A stretch of DNA of 64,000 nt from Streptomyces morookaense. GTDB lineage: Bacteria; Actinomycetota; Actinomycetes; Streptomycetales; Streptomycetaceae. The stretch is taken from the NCBI RefSeq assembly GCF_013030945.1, contig NZ_JABBXF010000051.1, positions 1 to 64,000 of the forward strand, given 5' to 3'. This document shows, piece after piece, positions 47,544-55,164 of the stretch (position 1 is its first letter; every line of letters starts with the position of its first letter). Both the position numbers and the translations under genes were made by a program. The notes under the pieces are model-generated. The model made no database searches. It had not been told where the DNA came from and was given only the letters and a program-made list of their open reading frames with translations.

Positions 47544-47560
47544 TCTCTGGGGAGTACGCC

Positions 47561-48718
47561 TTGGCGGGATCAAAGGACTTCGACCTGTACCGGCCGTCCG
47601 AGGAGCACGACGAGCTGCGCAAGGTCGTACGCTCGCTCGCCGAGGCGAAGATCGCTCCGTTCGCGGCCGAGGTGGACGAGGAGGGGCGCTTCCCCCAGGA
47701 GGCGCGTGACGCCCTCACGGCGGCGGACCTGCACGCGGTGCACGTCCCCGAGGAGTTCGGCGGCGCGGGCGCGGACGCGCTCGCCACCGTGATCGTCATC
47801 GAGGAGGTGGCCCGCGTGTGCGCGTCCTCCTCCCTGATCCCGGCGGTCAACAAGCTCGGTTCGCTGCCGGTGGCGCTGTCCGGCTCGGACGACCTGAAGA
47901 AGCGGTACCTGAGCCCGCTCGCCAAGGGCGACGCGATGTTCTCGTACTGCCTGAGCGAGCCGGACGCGGGCTCGGACGCGGCGGGCATGAAGACCCGTGC
48001 CGTGCGGGACGGCGACCACTACGTCCTCAACGGCGTGAAGCGCTGGATCACCAACGCGGGCGTCTCCGAGTACTACACGGTCATGGCCGTCACCGACCCG
48101 GAGAAGCGCTCCAAGGGCATCAGCGCCTTCGTGGTGGAGAAGGACGACGAGGGCGTCTCCTTCGGTGCCCCCGAGAAGAAGCTCGGCATCAAGGGCTCCC
48201 CCACCCGCGAGGTCTACCTCGACAACGTCCGCATCCCCGCCGACCGCATGATCGGCGAGGAGGGCACGGGCTTTGCCACCGCGATGAAGACCCTGGACCA
48301 CACCCGTATCACCATCGCGGCCCAGGCCCTCGGCATCGCCCAGGGCGCGCTGGACTACGCCAAGGCGTACGTCCAGGAGCGCAAGCAGTTCGGCAAGCCG
48401 ATCGCGGACTTCCAGGGCATCCAGTTCATGCTCGCCGACATGGCGATGAAGCTGGAGGCGGCACGTCAGCTGACGTACTCGGCAGCGGCCAAGTCCGAGC
48501 GCCTGGACGGCGATCTGACGTTCTTCGGCGCGGCGGCCAAGTGCTTCGCGTCGGACGCCGCCATGGAGATCACCACGGACGCGGTCCAGCTGCTGGGCGG
48601 TTACGGCTACACCCGTGACTACCCGCTGGAGCGGATGATGCGGGATGCGAAGATCACGCAGATCTACGAGGGCACGAACCAGGTGCAGCGCATTGTGATG
48701 GCGCGGAACCTGCCGTAA
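47561..48718 (+). CDS. Acyl-CoA dehydrogenase
   Basis: FAD enzyme of fatty-acid or branched-chain acyl-CoA oxidation. The 385-aa product has CLSEPDAGSDAAGM and KRWITNAG (flavin/substrate signature), TRITIAAQALGIAQGALDYA, GGYGYTRDYPLERMMRDAKI and the catalytic base E370 in YEGTNQVQR near the C-terminus. It starts at TTG 47561 with GGGGAG 6 bases upstream. The equivalent gene in mycobacteria is fadE25, as I recall. Chain-length specificity is not readable. A UUCG-loop terminator follows. Confidence 0.95.
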   Translation: MAGSKDFDLYRPSEEHDELRKVVRSLAEAKIAPFAAEVDEEGRFPQEARDALTAADLHAVHVPEEFGGAGADALATVIVIEEVARVCASSSLIPAVNKLGSLPVALSGSDDLKKRYLSPLAKGDAMFSYCLSEPDAGSDAAGMKTRAVRDGDHYVLNGVKRWITNAGVSEYYTVMAVTDPEKRSKGISAFVVEKDDEGVSFGAPEKKLGIKGSPTREVYLDNVRIPADRMIGEEGTGFATAMKTLDHTRITIAAQALGIAQGALDYAKAYVQERKQFGKPIADFQGIQFMLADMAMKLEAARQLTYSAAAKSERLDGDLTFFGAAAKCFASDAAMEITTDAVQLLGGYGYTRDYPLERMMRDAKITQIYEGTNQVQRIVMARNLP

Positions 48719-48739
48719 GGCACTGCGGCCGGCTCCATG

Positions 48740-48768
48740 GGCCCCGGCGGTTCGCCGTCGGGGCCTTT
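48740..48768 (+). terminator. Rho-independent terminator with UUCG loop
   Basis: GGCCCCGGCGG-TTCG-CCGTCGGGGCC (48740-48765), 11 pairs including one G:U, followed by TTT. It lies 21 bases after the acyl-CoA dehydrogenase stop. Confidence 0.9.
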
Positions 48769-48802
48769 GCCGTACCCGGGTGCGGGTTGTCGGCGCCCCT
48801 TC

Positions 48803-49285
48803 CTACGACGGCCCTGCCAGTTCCGCCCATACCGTTTTGCCCACGCCGCCCTCGTGGCGGATCACGCCCCAGTTCAGGCACAGGCGCTGGACGATGAACA
48901 TGCCGTGACCGCCGGGGCGGCCCGCGCGATGCGGGGTGCGAGGGGCCGGGGTGCCGGCGCCGAGGTCGGAGACCTCCAGGCGGAGGACCTTGCCGGTGCG
49001 GGTGACGCAGAGCTCTTCCGGACCGTCGGCGTGCAGGCACGCGTTCGTGACGAGCTCGGAGACGACCAGCAGCACGTCCTCGGCCGCGGCGCGGTGGTCG
49101 GCCGTGGCCGCCGGGAGCCAGCCCCAGTCGTGCAGGGCCTGGCGCGTGAAGTCGCGTGAGAGCGGCACGGCACCGCTGACATCGACGAGGCGCAGCCGAC
49201 GGCGCAGGCCGCCCGGCTGCTCCGAGCCGTCGGCCCCCGGGCCGGGGTCGTCCGGCGACGGCGGGGACGGCCGAGTGGTGCTCAT
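48803..49285 (-). CDS. RsbW-like anti-sigma ATPase/kinase
   Basis: The 160-aa HATPase protein has N-box ELVTNACLHADG, the LEVSDLGAG motif and G-box GRPGGHGMFIVQRLCLNWG. In partner-switching modules such kinases bind a sigma-B-type factor or phosphorylate an antagonist. An acidic Pro/Gly N-terminus (1-30) precedes the fold. ATG 49285 has GAGG upstream. It follows the antagonist gene and, with the divergent sigma factor, forms a three-gene module (prsI-arsI-sigI in S. coelicolor, as I recall). Confidence 0.88.
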   Translation of the reverse strand: MSTTRPSPPSPDDPGPGADGSEQPGGLRRRLRLVDVSGAVPLSRDFTRQALHDWGWLPAATADHRAAAEDVLLVVSELVTNACLHADGPEELCVTRTGKVLRLEVSDLGAGTPAPRTPHRAGRPGGHGMFIVQRLCLNWGVIRHEGGVGKTVWAELAGPS

Positions 49286-49458
49286 CAGCTCTTCACCTCA
49301 CCGATCACCGATTCAGAAGGGGTCATCTCGCACATCACAGGGTCAGCTGTCTCCTGCCCCGGCGAACCGTGAGAACACCCACGGATTCGAGGCGGCTCCT
49401 GTGACACAGGCAACGGAGCGACAGCGGTCGAAAAAGAGAGGGGTGGCCTGCGAAGACC

Positions 49459-49827
49459 TCAGTCGGCGAGTGCCGCGTCGAGCGTGTCGTGGATGCTGAA
49501 GACGGCCCCGGCACCCGTGATCTCGAAGACCCGGGCCACGACGGGCCCCATCGCGGCGAGATGGACGGCGCCACCGGCGGCCTCGGCCTTGAGCCGGGCG
49601 CCCAGGAGCACATTCAGTCCGGTGGAATCGCAGAATTCGAGCTGCGCGCAGTCGACGACGACACGGAGAGCACCTTCCTCGACACAGGAGTCGAGGAGTT
49701 CACGCAGCAGATCCGCCGTATGGTGATCGAGCTCACCCGCGGGCGTCAGGACCGCCATTCTTCCGAGATGCCGGAACTCGACTTTCAGCCGACCCCTGCT
49801 CGCACTGCCGGCTTTACCGCAGTCCAT
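49459..49827 (-). CDS. STAS-domain anti-sigma factor antagonist
   Basis: The 122-aa protein has the RsbV/SpoIIAA fold: LTPAGELDHHTADLLRELLD, VVVDCAQLEFCDSTGLNVLL with phosphorylatable S68, and a C-terminal helix ITGAGAVFSIHDTLDAALAD. When unphosphorylated it should bind the kinase and free the sigma factor. ATG 49827 is chosen over ATG 49833 because GAAGGG lies 6 bases before it. A sigma-B-type promoter lies upstream (49935-49912). Confidence 0.9.
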   Translation of the reverse strand: MDCGKAGSASRGRLKVEFRHLGRMAVLTPAGELDHHTADLLRELLDSCVEEGALRVVVDCAQLEFCDSTGLNVLLGARLKAEAAGGAVHLAAMGPVVARVFEITGAGAVFSIHDTLDAALAD

Positions 49828-49911
49828 GCGCATCCCTTCGTGGTGTGCCGCGCGTGATGCTCCGTGGAACCCTACGCCTTCCTTACGCGCTCCGGAAGCC
49901 AAAGTTCCGGC

Positions 49912-49935
49912 GTATCCGGCCATATACGGACAAAC
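49912..49935 (-). promoter_or_regulatory. Sigma-B-type promoter of the antagonist gene
   Basis: On the minus strand: GTTT at 49935-49932, 14-bp spacer, GGATAC at 49917-49912, matching the GnnT-N14-16-GGGTAY pattern of Streptomyces sigma-B-like promoters with one change. Transcription would start near 49905, leaving an untranslated leader of about 77 nt. Confidence 0.5.
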
Positions 49936-50070
49936 GCCACTTGCGATCGCAGGGCAAAGACCGGTAGGGCTAGAGGAGGACATCCACCACGGACGGCTTT
50001 GGAGGCGCCGCAAACCGCAGCAAAAGGTCACGGCTTCGGCTGCCATATGCCGAGAATGATGGAGGACACC

Positions 50071-50958
50071 ATGTCACCCCGGCTCGACGAAAAGCGCTCC
50101 ACCCCCCAGGAGACCGCCTCGTCGGCAATCCTGCCCGAGCAACGGGACCCCGGTCTCGACGGGCTCCCCGAAATACCTCCCTACGAGGAGATCGGGGCGG
50201 TCGACGCACGGGCGCTGTCCAAGACGCTCTTCGCGCGCCTCGAATCGCTCGAAGAGGGCACCCACGACTACGCGTACGTCCGCAACACACTCGTCGAACT
50301 CAACCTGGCCCTGGTGAAGTTCGCCGCCTCCCGGTTCCGCACCCGCAGCGAACCGATGGAGGACATCATCCAGGTCGGCACCATCGGCCTCATCAAGGCC
50401 ATCGACCGCTTCGAGCTCAGCCGCGGTGTCGAATTCCCGACCTTCGCGATGCCGACCATCATCGGCGAGATCAAGCGCTTCTTCCGCGACACCAGTTGGT
50501 CGGTGCGCGTCCCGCGCCGCCTCCAGGAACTCCGTCTGGACCTGGCCAAGGCGGGAGACGAACTGGCGCAGCGCCTGGACCGTTCCCCCACCGTCGCCGA
50601 ACTCGCCGAACGCCTCGGCCTGTCGGAGGACGAGGTCGTCGAGGGCATGGCCGCGAGCAACGCGTACACCGCGAGCTCGCTGGACGCCCAGACGGAGGAG
50701 GACGACACCGAGGGTTCGCTGTCGGACCGCATCGGCTACGAGGACAACAGCCTGGAAGGCGTCGAATACGTCGAGTCCCTCAAGCCGCTGATCGCCGAAC
50801 TCCCGCCCCGGGACCGGAAGATCCTCTCCCTGCGCTTCGTGGCGAACATGACGCAGTCGGAGATCGGCGAGGAGCTGGGCATCTCCCAGATGCATGTGTC
50901 GCGGCTGCTGTCGCGCACGCTGGTGAAGCTGCGGCGGGGGCTGCTGACGGAGGAGTAG
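50071..50958 (+). CDS. sigI: Sigma factor of the SigB/SigF (group 3) family
   Basis: The 295-aa RNA polymerase sigma factor has region 2 at about 76-146 with PMEDIIQVGTIGLIKAIDRF and EFPTFAMPTIIGEIKRFFRD, then regions 3 and 4, the last with TQSEIGEELGISQMHVSRLL. GGAGG 5 bases before ATG 50071 decides the start; upstream in-frame ATGs (50047-50059) lack it. Nine sigma factors of this group exist in Streptomyces, and the SigI assignment rests on the antagonist-kinase neighbours and recalled gene order. It likely directs stress or developmental transcription. A strong terminator follows. Confidence 0.93.
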   Translation: MSPRLDEKRSTPQETASSAILPEQRDPGLDGLPEIPPYEEIGAVDARALSKTLFARLESLEEGTHDYAYVRNTLVELNLALVKFAASRFRTRSEPMEDIIQVGTIGLIKAIDRFELSRGVEFPTFAMPTIIGEIKRFFRDTSWSVRVPRRLQELRLDLAKAGDELAQRLDRSPTVAELAERLGLSEDEVVEGMAASNAYTASSLDAQTEEDDTEGSLSDRIGYEDNSLEGVEYVESLKPLIAELPPRDRKILSLRFVANMTQSEIGEELGISQMHVSRLLSRTLVKLRRGLLTEE

Positions 50959-50965
50959 CGGACCG

Positions 50966-50997
50966 CCGGGGCCTGACCGCAGCCGGTCAGGCCCCGG
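50966..50997. terminator. Perfect 14-bp bidirectional terminator
   Basis: CCGGGGCCTGACCG-cagc-CGGTCAGGCCCCGG (50966-50979, 50984-50997). It separates the sigma gene from the convergent membrane-protein gene, and the latter's stop codon (50989-50987) sits within the stem. Confidence 0.85.
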
Positions 50998-52111
50998 GCT
51001 CTGCTTCGTCGGCCGTCTCGAGCACCCGCAGTATCCGTTCGGCCAGTCGGCTGCGCTCCGACGAGCGGGCGACGAACCCGCCGGGAGCCAGTTGCGTGCG
51101 CAAAGCCGCGGCCAGCCGGTTGCGTTCCGGCTGTGCCAGGTACGGGGTCAGCAACTCCGCTGCCACCAGGGACTGGTACTGCTCGAAGGCCGACCGGGAC
51201 CGGGTGAGGGAATCCAGGACCGCATCCAGGTGCGCGGGATCCGGCGCGCCCTGCATGAGGGCGAGTGCGTAGACGCGCTCCCCCTCGCTTCCGCGGCCGA
51301 AGAATTCCTTCACCTGCTCCGGGCCGAGGCCGGAATCCCGGGCCGAGGCCCGGGCGGCGTCGACCACCGCCTGCAGCTGGATGGTGCGGTGGCTGCCCGA
51401 CGGAAGCCGGCGGCGCAGCTCGTCGTAGCGCTGCGCCTCCCGCTGCGGGGACCCGAGTTGCTCCAGGGCCAGGGCCCGCAAGGTGTCCGCCTCGTCGTGC
51501 CGTCCGCGGTCGGACAGGGTCTCGGCCTCCACGAAGCTCTGGAGCGCCTTGCTGTCCGCCTCGGAGAGCGCCGAGGCGAGGAGCAGCCGGGTGACGAGCC
51601 AGCCGCTGAGGAAGCCCAGTATGAGGAACTCCACCGTCAGCGCCCCCGCGAAGACCGCGCTGTCGGCCCGGGCGCCGAAGCCGGGGGCCAGGTCCCTGCA
51701 GAGCCGCTTGAACAGGCGGGCCAGGCTGTCGAGTTGGGTGAGGCCGGCGCCGATGAGCAGTTTGGTCAGCCAGTCGGAGACCTGCTCCAGGTTGGTGTTG
51801 GCCGCGTAGGCGGGCCGCGCTTCCTCCTGCGGTGGCGTCCCCTCGGGCTGCGCCGCAAGGGCACGGGGAACGCCGAACAGGAACCCGAGCCCCGCCCCGA
51901 CGGCGGCCACCGCGCCGGTGACCAGCAGCCCGGCGCCGATCACCGAGAGCGGTTCCGCGCAGCGCGTGGCGTACAGCACCAGGCTCAGCACGCCCGTCCC
52001 CGCCAGGACGGTCGCCACCGTGCCCACCCGGCGGCTCACGCGCGCCGACCGCCCCTCGATCCGTCGGCGGCGGGCCACCGGTAAGGCCGGTCTGCCCGGG
52101 TTGTTCGTCAT
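50987..52111 (-). CDS. Membrane protein with FLFGVPR and NTNLEQVSDWLTK motifs
   Basis: The 374-aa protein has two N-terminal helices (about 35-53 and 60-85) around ATRCAEPLSVIG, then GAGLGFLFGVPRALA and NTNLEQVSDWLTKLLIGAGLTQL, and a third helix near 150-172 (VFAGALTVEFLILGFLSGWLVTRLLL). A long soluble helical domain (about 175-374) follows. I recall the FLFG(I/V)PR and NTNLEQ motifs from a three-helix membrane family associated with prokaryotic YEATS-domain proteins, thought to act in stress or defence signalling. ATG 52111; function unknown. Confidence 0.75.
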   Translation of the reverse strand: MTNNPGRPALPVARRRRIEGRSARVSRRVGTVATVLAGTGVLSLVLYATRCAEPLSVIGAGLLVTGAVAAVGAGLGFLFGVPRALAAQPEGTPPQEEARPAYAANTNLEQVSDWLTKLLIGAGLTQLDSLARLFKRLCRDLAPGFGARADSAVFAGALTVEFLILGFLSGWLVTRLLLASALSEADSKALQSFVEAETLSDRGRHDEADTLRALALEQLGSPQREAQRYDELRRRLPSGSHRTIQLQAVVDAARASARDSGLGPEQVKEFFGRGSEGERVYALALMQGAPDPAHLDAVLDSLTRSRSAFEQYQSLVAAELLTPYLAQPERNRLAAALRTQLAPGGFVARSSERSRLAERILRVLETADEAEPGA

Positions 52112-52133
52112 CCTGCCCCCCCACACCTCGGAT

Positions 52134-52165
52134 TTGACCTTCACACCGGTGTGAGAATCTAGCGT
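52134..52165 (+). promoter_or_regulatory. Promoter with perfect palindromic operator in the spacer
   Basis: -35 TTGACC (52134-52139) and the perfect 14-bp palindrome TCACACCGGTGTGA (52141-52154), with -10 candidates GAATCT or TAGCGT (52155-52165). A dyad filling an over-long spacer (about 20 bp with TAGCGT) is the arrangement of MerR-type promoters, but a repressor is equally possible. It serves the oxidoreductase gene at 52173. Confidence 0.5.
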
Positions 52166-52172
52166 TGCGGCC

Positions 52173-52676
52173 ATGCCGGACGACAACACCAACCCCGCAC
52201 ACAACAGCAATCCCTTCAACCTCCGCGTCATCGAGGAGTTCCGGGCCAACGGAGGCCGCGTCGGCGGGCAGTTCGCAGGTGTGAAGCTGTTGCTGCTCAC
52301 CACGCGCGGTACACGCAGCGGGCTGCTGCGGACGACGCCGCTGGTGCATCTGCCGGACGGCGAACGGCTCGTCGTCTTCGCGTCCAACGGCGGCGCGCCC
52401 ACCGCGCCCGCCTGGTTCCGCAATGCGATGGCCGCGCCAGACGACATCACCGTCGAAGTGGGCGAGGAGCGCTACGCGGCCCGCGCCGGGCTCGTCGACG
52501 CGGCCGAGCACGACGCCCTGTGGGCACGGCAGATCGCCGCCGACCCGGCGTTCGCCGCCTTCCGGGAACGGGCGTTGCAGGCGGGCCGGGTCACACCGCT
52601 CGTCGCGCTGCGGCGTCACACCACCCGGACGCCCCGCTGCCAGACCGCCGAGACCAGCGGGACGCCCGGCCGGTAG
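52173..52676 (+). CDS. F420-dependent oxidoreductase of the deazaflavin (Ddn-like) family
   Basis: The 167-aa protein belongs to the nitroreductase family deazaflavin-dependent oxidoreductases. Visible motifs are NPFNLRVIEEFRANGGRVGG, LLLTTRGTRSGLLRTTPLVHL, FASNGGAPTAPAWFRNAMA and the Arg-rich end of the core. It would use F420H2, made by fbiA-fbiB elsewhere in the window, for quinone or xenobiotic reduction. ATG 52173 lies just after the palindromic operator. The last 61 bp overlap the 3' end of convergent hutI. Confidence 0.88.
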   Translation: MPDDNTNPAHNSNPFNLRVIEEFRANGGRVGGQFAGVKLLLLTTRGTRSGLLRTTPLVHLPDGERLVVFASNGGAPTAPAWFRNAMAAPDDITVEVGEERYAARAGLVDAAEHDALWARQIAADPAFAAFRERALQAGRVTPLVALRRHTTRTPRCQTAETSGTPGR

Positions 52677-53791
52677 GCCAGGTGGACATGGGACGGGGCG
52701 TCCAGGAGCAGCACGTCCGCCCGGGCGCCCGGTGCCACGCGGCCGATGTCCGTGCGGCGCAGGGCCGCCGCGCCGCCCGCCGTCGCGGACCACACCGCCT
52801 CGTCCGGCGTCATGCCCATGTCCCGCACCGCCAGCGCGATGCAGAACGGGACGGAACTGGTGAAGGACGAGCCGGGGTTGCAGTCCGTGGACAGGGCGAC
52901 CGTCGCGCCCGCGTCGAGCAGGCGGCGCGCATCCGGCCACTGCGCCCGCGTGGAGAACTCCGCGCCGGGGAGGAGCGTGGCCACGGTGTCGCCGCCCGCC
53001 AGCGCGTCGACGTCCGCATCCGTCAGGTGCGTGCAGTGGTCGGCGGAGGCCGCGCCGAGCTCCACCGCCAGCTGGACGCCGGGGCCGTGCCCGAGCTGGT
53101 TGGCGTGGACGCGCGGGGTCAGGCCACGGGCCCGGCCCGCCTCCAGGATCGTCCGGGCCTGGTCGCCGTCGAAGGCGCCCTTCTCGCAGAAGACGTCGAC
53201 CCAACGGGCGTGCGGGGCACAGGCGTCCAGCATCTCGCCGGTGACCAGGGCCACATAGGCCTCCGGGTCCGCCGCGTAGTCGGGGGAGACGATGTGGGCA
53301 CCGAGGTAGGTCACCTCGTCGAGGTGGGCGGCGGCGATGCGCAGCGCGCGGGCCTCGTCCGCGGTGGTCAGGCCGTAGCCGGACTTGGTCTCCAGGGTCG
53401 TGGTGCCCTGGCGCAGCGCCTCGCGGACGTATCGCAGGAGGTTGGCCTCCAGTTCCTCGTCCGTGGCGGCGCGGGTGGCGGCGACGGTGGTGCGGATGCC
53501 GCCCGCGCTGTAACTCTGCCCGGACATCCGCGCGTTGAACTCGGCGGTGCGGTCGCCCGCGAAGACCAGGTGGGAGTGGGAGTCGACGAAGCCGGGGAGT
53601 GCGGCGCGGCCCGCGGCGTCGACGGCGTTGTCAGTGGCGGGTGCTTTCCTGGATGCACCGACCCAGGCGATGCGGTCGCCGTCGACGACGACCGCCGCGT
53701 CCTGGATCAGACCGAGCGGGCCTGCACCGAGGGAGGGGTCGTTGGTGACGAGACTGCCGATGTTCGTGATGGCTGTGGTCGCTGTGGTCAT
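52616..53791 (-). CDS. hutI: Imidazolonepropionase
   Basis: Histidine degradation step 3: hydrolyses 4-imidazolone-5-propionate to N-formimino-glutamate. The 391-aa zinc amidohydrolase has FVDSHSHLVFAGDR (zinc histidines), TTTLETKSGYGL, HANQLGHGPG and ADHCTHLTD (zinc His), and STDCNPGSSF (zinc Asp). The start is ATG 53791 with GGAGGAAA upstream. It is last in the leftward hut operon. Its 3' end overlaps the convergent F420-type gene. Confidence 0.94.
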   Translation of the reverse strand: MTTATTAITNIGSLVTNDPSLGAGPLGLIQDAAVVVDGDRIAWVGASRKAPATDNAVDAAGRAALPGFVDSHSHLVFAGDRTAEFNARMSGQSYSAGGIRTTVAATRAATDEELEANLLRYVREALRQGTTTLETKSGYGLTTADEARALRIAAAHLDEVTYLGAHIVSPDYAADPEAYVALVTGEMLDACAPHARWVDVFCEKGAFDGDQARTILEAGRARGLTPRVHANQLGHGPGVQLAVELGAASADHCTHLTDADVDALAGGDTVATLLPGAEFSTRAQWPDARRLLDAGATVALSTDCNPGSSFTSSVPFCIALAVRDMGMTPDEAVWSATAGGAAALRRTDIGRVAPGARADVLLLDAPSHVHLAYRPGVPLVSAVWQRGVRVV

Positions 53792-53811
53792 CGGGGTGCT
53801 TTCCTCCGCCT

Positions 53812-55164
53812 TCAACGTCCGCCGGTCAGCGCGGCGATGGAGTCGGCCAGGGCGCGGGGCACGTCCGGGACGAGCTGGTGGACCCCGTCGCGGACGATGT
53901 GCCGGCCGCCGGTCACCGTATGCCGGATGTCCGCTCCGGTCCCGGCGAATACGGCCGTCTCGGCGCCGAGCCGGGGCGGCGGTCCCGCGGTGCGGACGGA
54001 GTCCAGTGCCAGCGTGGTGAAGTCGGCGAGCGCGCCCGCCTCCAGCCGGCCCGCGTCGGGCCGGCCGAGGGCGGCGTGACCGTCGGCGGAGGCGGCCCGC
54101 AGCAGGGCGGCCGCCGTCCAGTGGCCGCGGGTGCGGGTGCGCAGGCGCTCGTCGAGTTCCATCGCGCGGGCCTCTTCGAGCAGGTCGATCACGGCGTGGC
54201 TGTCGCTGCCGAGGGAGAGGGGGGAGCCCGCGCGCTGCAGGGCGGCGGCGGGGCCGATGCCGTCGGCCAGGTCGCGCTCGGTGGTCGGGCACATGCAGGT
54301 GCCGGTGCCGGAGCCGCCGAGGAGGGCGATGTCCTCGTCGGTGAGGTGCGTGGCGTGCACGGCGGTGGTGCGCGGGCCGAGGACGCCGTGGTCGGCGAGG
54401 AGCCGGGTGGGGGTGCAGCCGTGCGCCGCGCGGCAGGCGTCGTTCTCGGCGGTCTGCTCGGAGAGGTGGACGTGCAGGGGGGCGTCGCGCTCCGCGGCCC
54501 AGGCGGCGACGGTCGCCAGGGCATCGGCGGGCACGGCGCGCACGGAGTGCACGGCGGCGCCGATCCGGACGTGGCCGGCGTCGGCGGGCTTGAAGGCGGA
54601 GAGCCGGTCCGCCCAGGCGTCCACCGTGCCGTCGGAGAAGCGCAGTTGGTGGTGGTTGGGGGGCTCGCCGAAGCCGGACGAGAGATAGGCGGTGTCGAGA
54701 AGGGTGATGCGGATGCCGGCTGCGGCCGCGGCCTCGGTCAGGGCCTCGCCCATGGCGTTGGGGTCGCCGTAGGGCGTGCCGCCGGGGGCGTGATGGACGT
54801 AGTGGAACTCGCCGACGGAGGTGATGCCGGCCAGCGCCATCTCGGCGTAGACGGCGCGGGCGAGGGCGAAGTAGGAGTCGGGGGTGAGGTTCTGGGCGGC
54901 CTGGTACATCACCTCGCGCCAGGTCCAGAAGGTGCCCGAGCCGACCTGGGTGCGGCTGCGGAGGGCCCGGTGGAAAGCATGACTGTGGCTGTTCGCGAGC
55001 CCCGGCAGGGTCAGGCCCCGCAGGAGGGTGGCCCCGGGCGGCGGGGTCGGCACCTCGGTGCGGACGGCCGTGATGCGGCCGTCCGACACCTCGATGGCCA
55101 CGCCCGGTTCGACCGCGGGGTCGATCCAGGCGTGCTCGGCCCAGTAGGTCACGGTCACCGGCAC
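53812..55164 (-). CDS. hutF: Formimidoylglutamate deiminase
   Basis: Converts N-formimino-L-glutamate to N-formyl-L-glutamate and ammonia, using zinc. The 450-aa amidohydrolase-superfamily enzyme has LPGLANSHSHAFHRAL, EFHYVHHAP, HVHLSEQTAENDAC and SLGSDSHAVIDLLEEAR, all typical of HutF. GTG 55164 overlaps the end of the previous hydrolase gene by 10 bp, with GGAGGG upstream. Presence of HutF predicts the formylglutamate branch of the hut pathway. Confidence 0.92.
   Translation of the reverse strand: MPVTVTYWAEHAWIDPAVEPGVAIEVSDGRITAVRTEVPTPPPGATLLRGLTLPGLANSHSHAFHRALRSRTQVGSGTFWTWREVMYQAAQNLTPDSYFALARAVYAEMALAGITSVGEFHYVHHAPGGTPYGDPNAMGEALTEAAAAAGIRITLLDTAYLSSGFGEPPNHHQLRFSDGTVDAWADRLSAFKPADAGHVRIGAAVHSVRAVPADALATVAAWAAERDAPLHVHLSEQTAENDACRAAHGCTPTRLLADHGVLGPRTTAVHATHLTDEDIALLGGSGTGTCMCPTTERDLADGIGPAAALQRAGSPLSLGSDSHAVIDLLEEARAMELDERLRTRTRGHWTAAALLRAASADGHAALGRPDAGRLEAGALADFTTLALDSVRTAGPPPRLGAETAVFAGTGADIRHTVTGGRHIVRDGVHQLVPDVPRALADSIAALTGGR

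Noticed and set aside
49398..49410. CCTGTG-A-CACAGG palindrome between the antagonist and kinase genes
   Set aside because: Perfect but short; no promoter elements nearby, and could be chance in a 173-bp gap.
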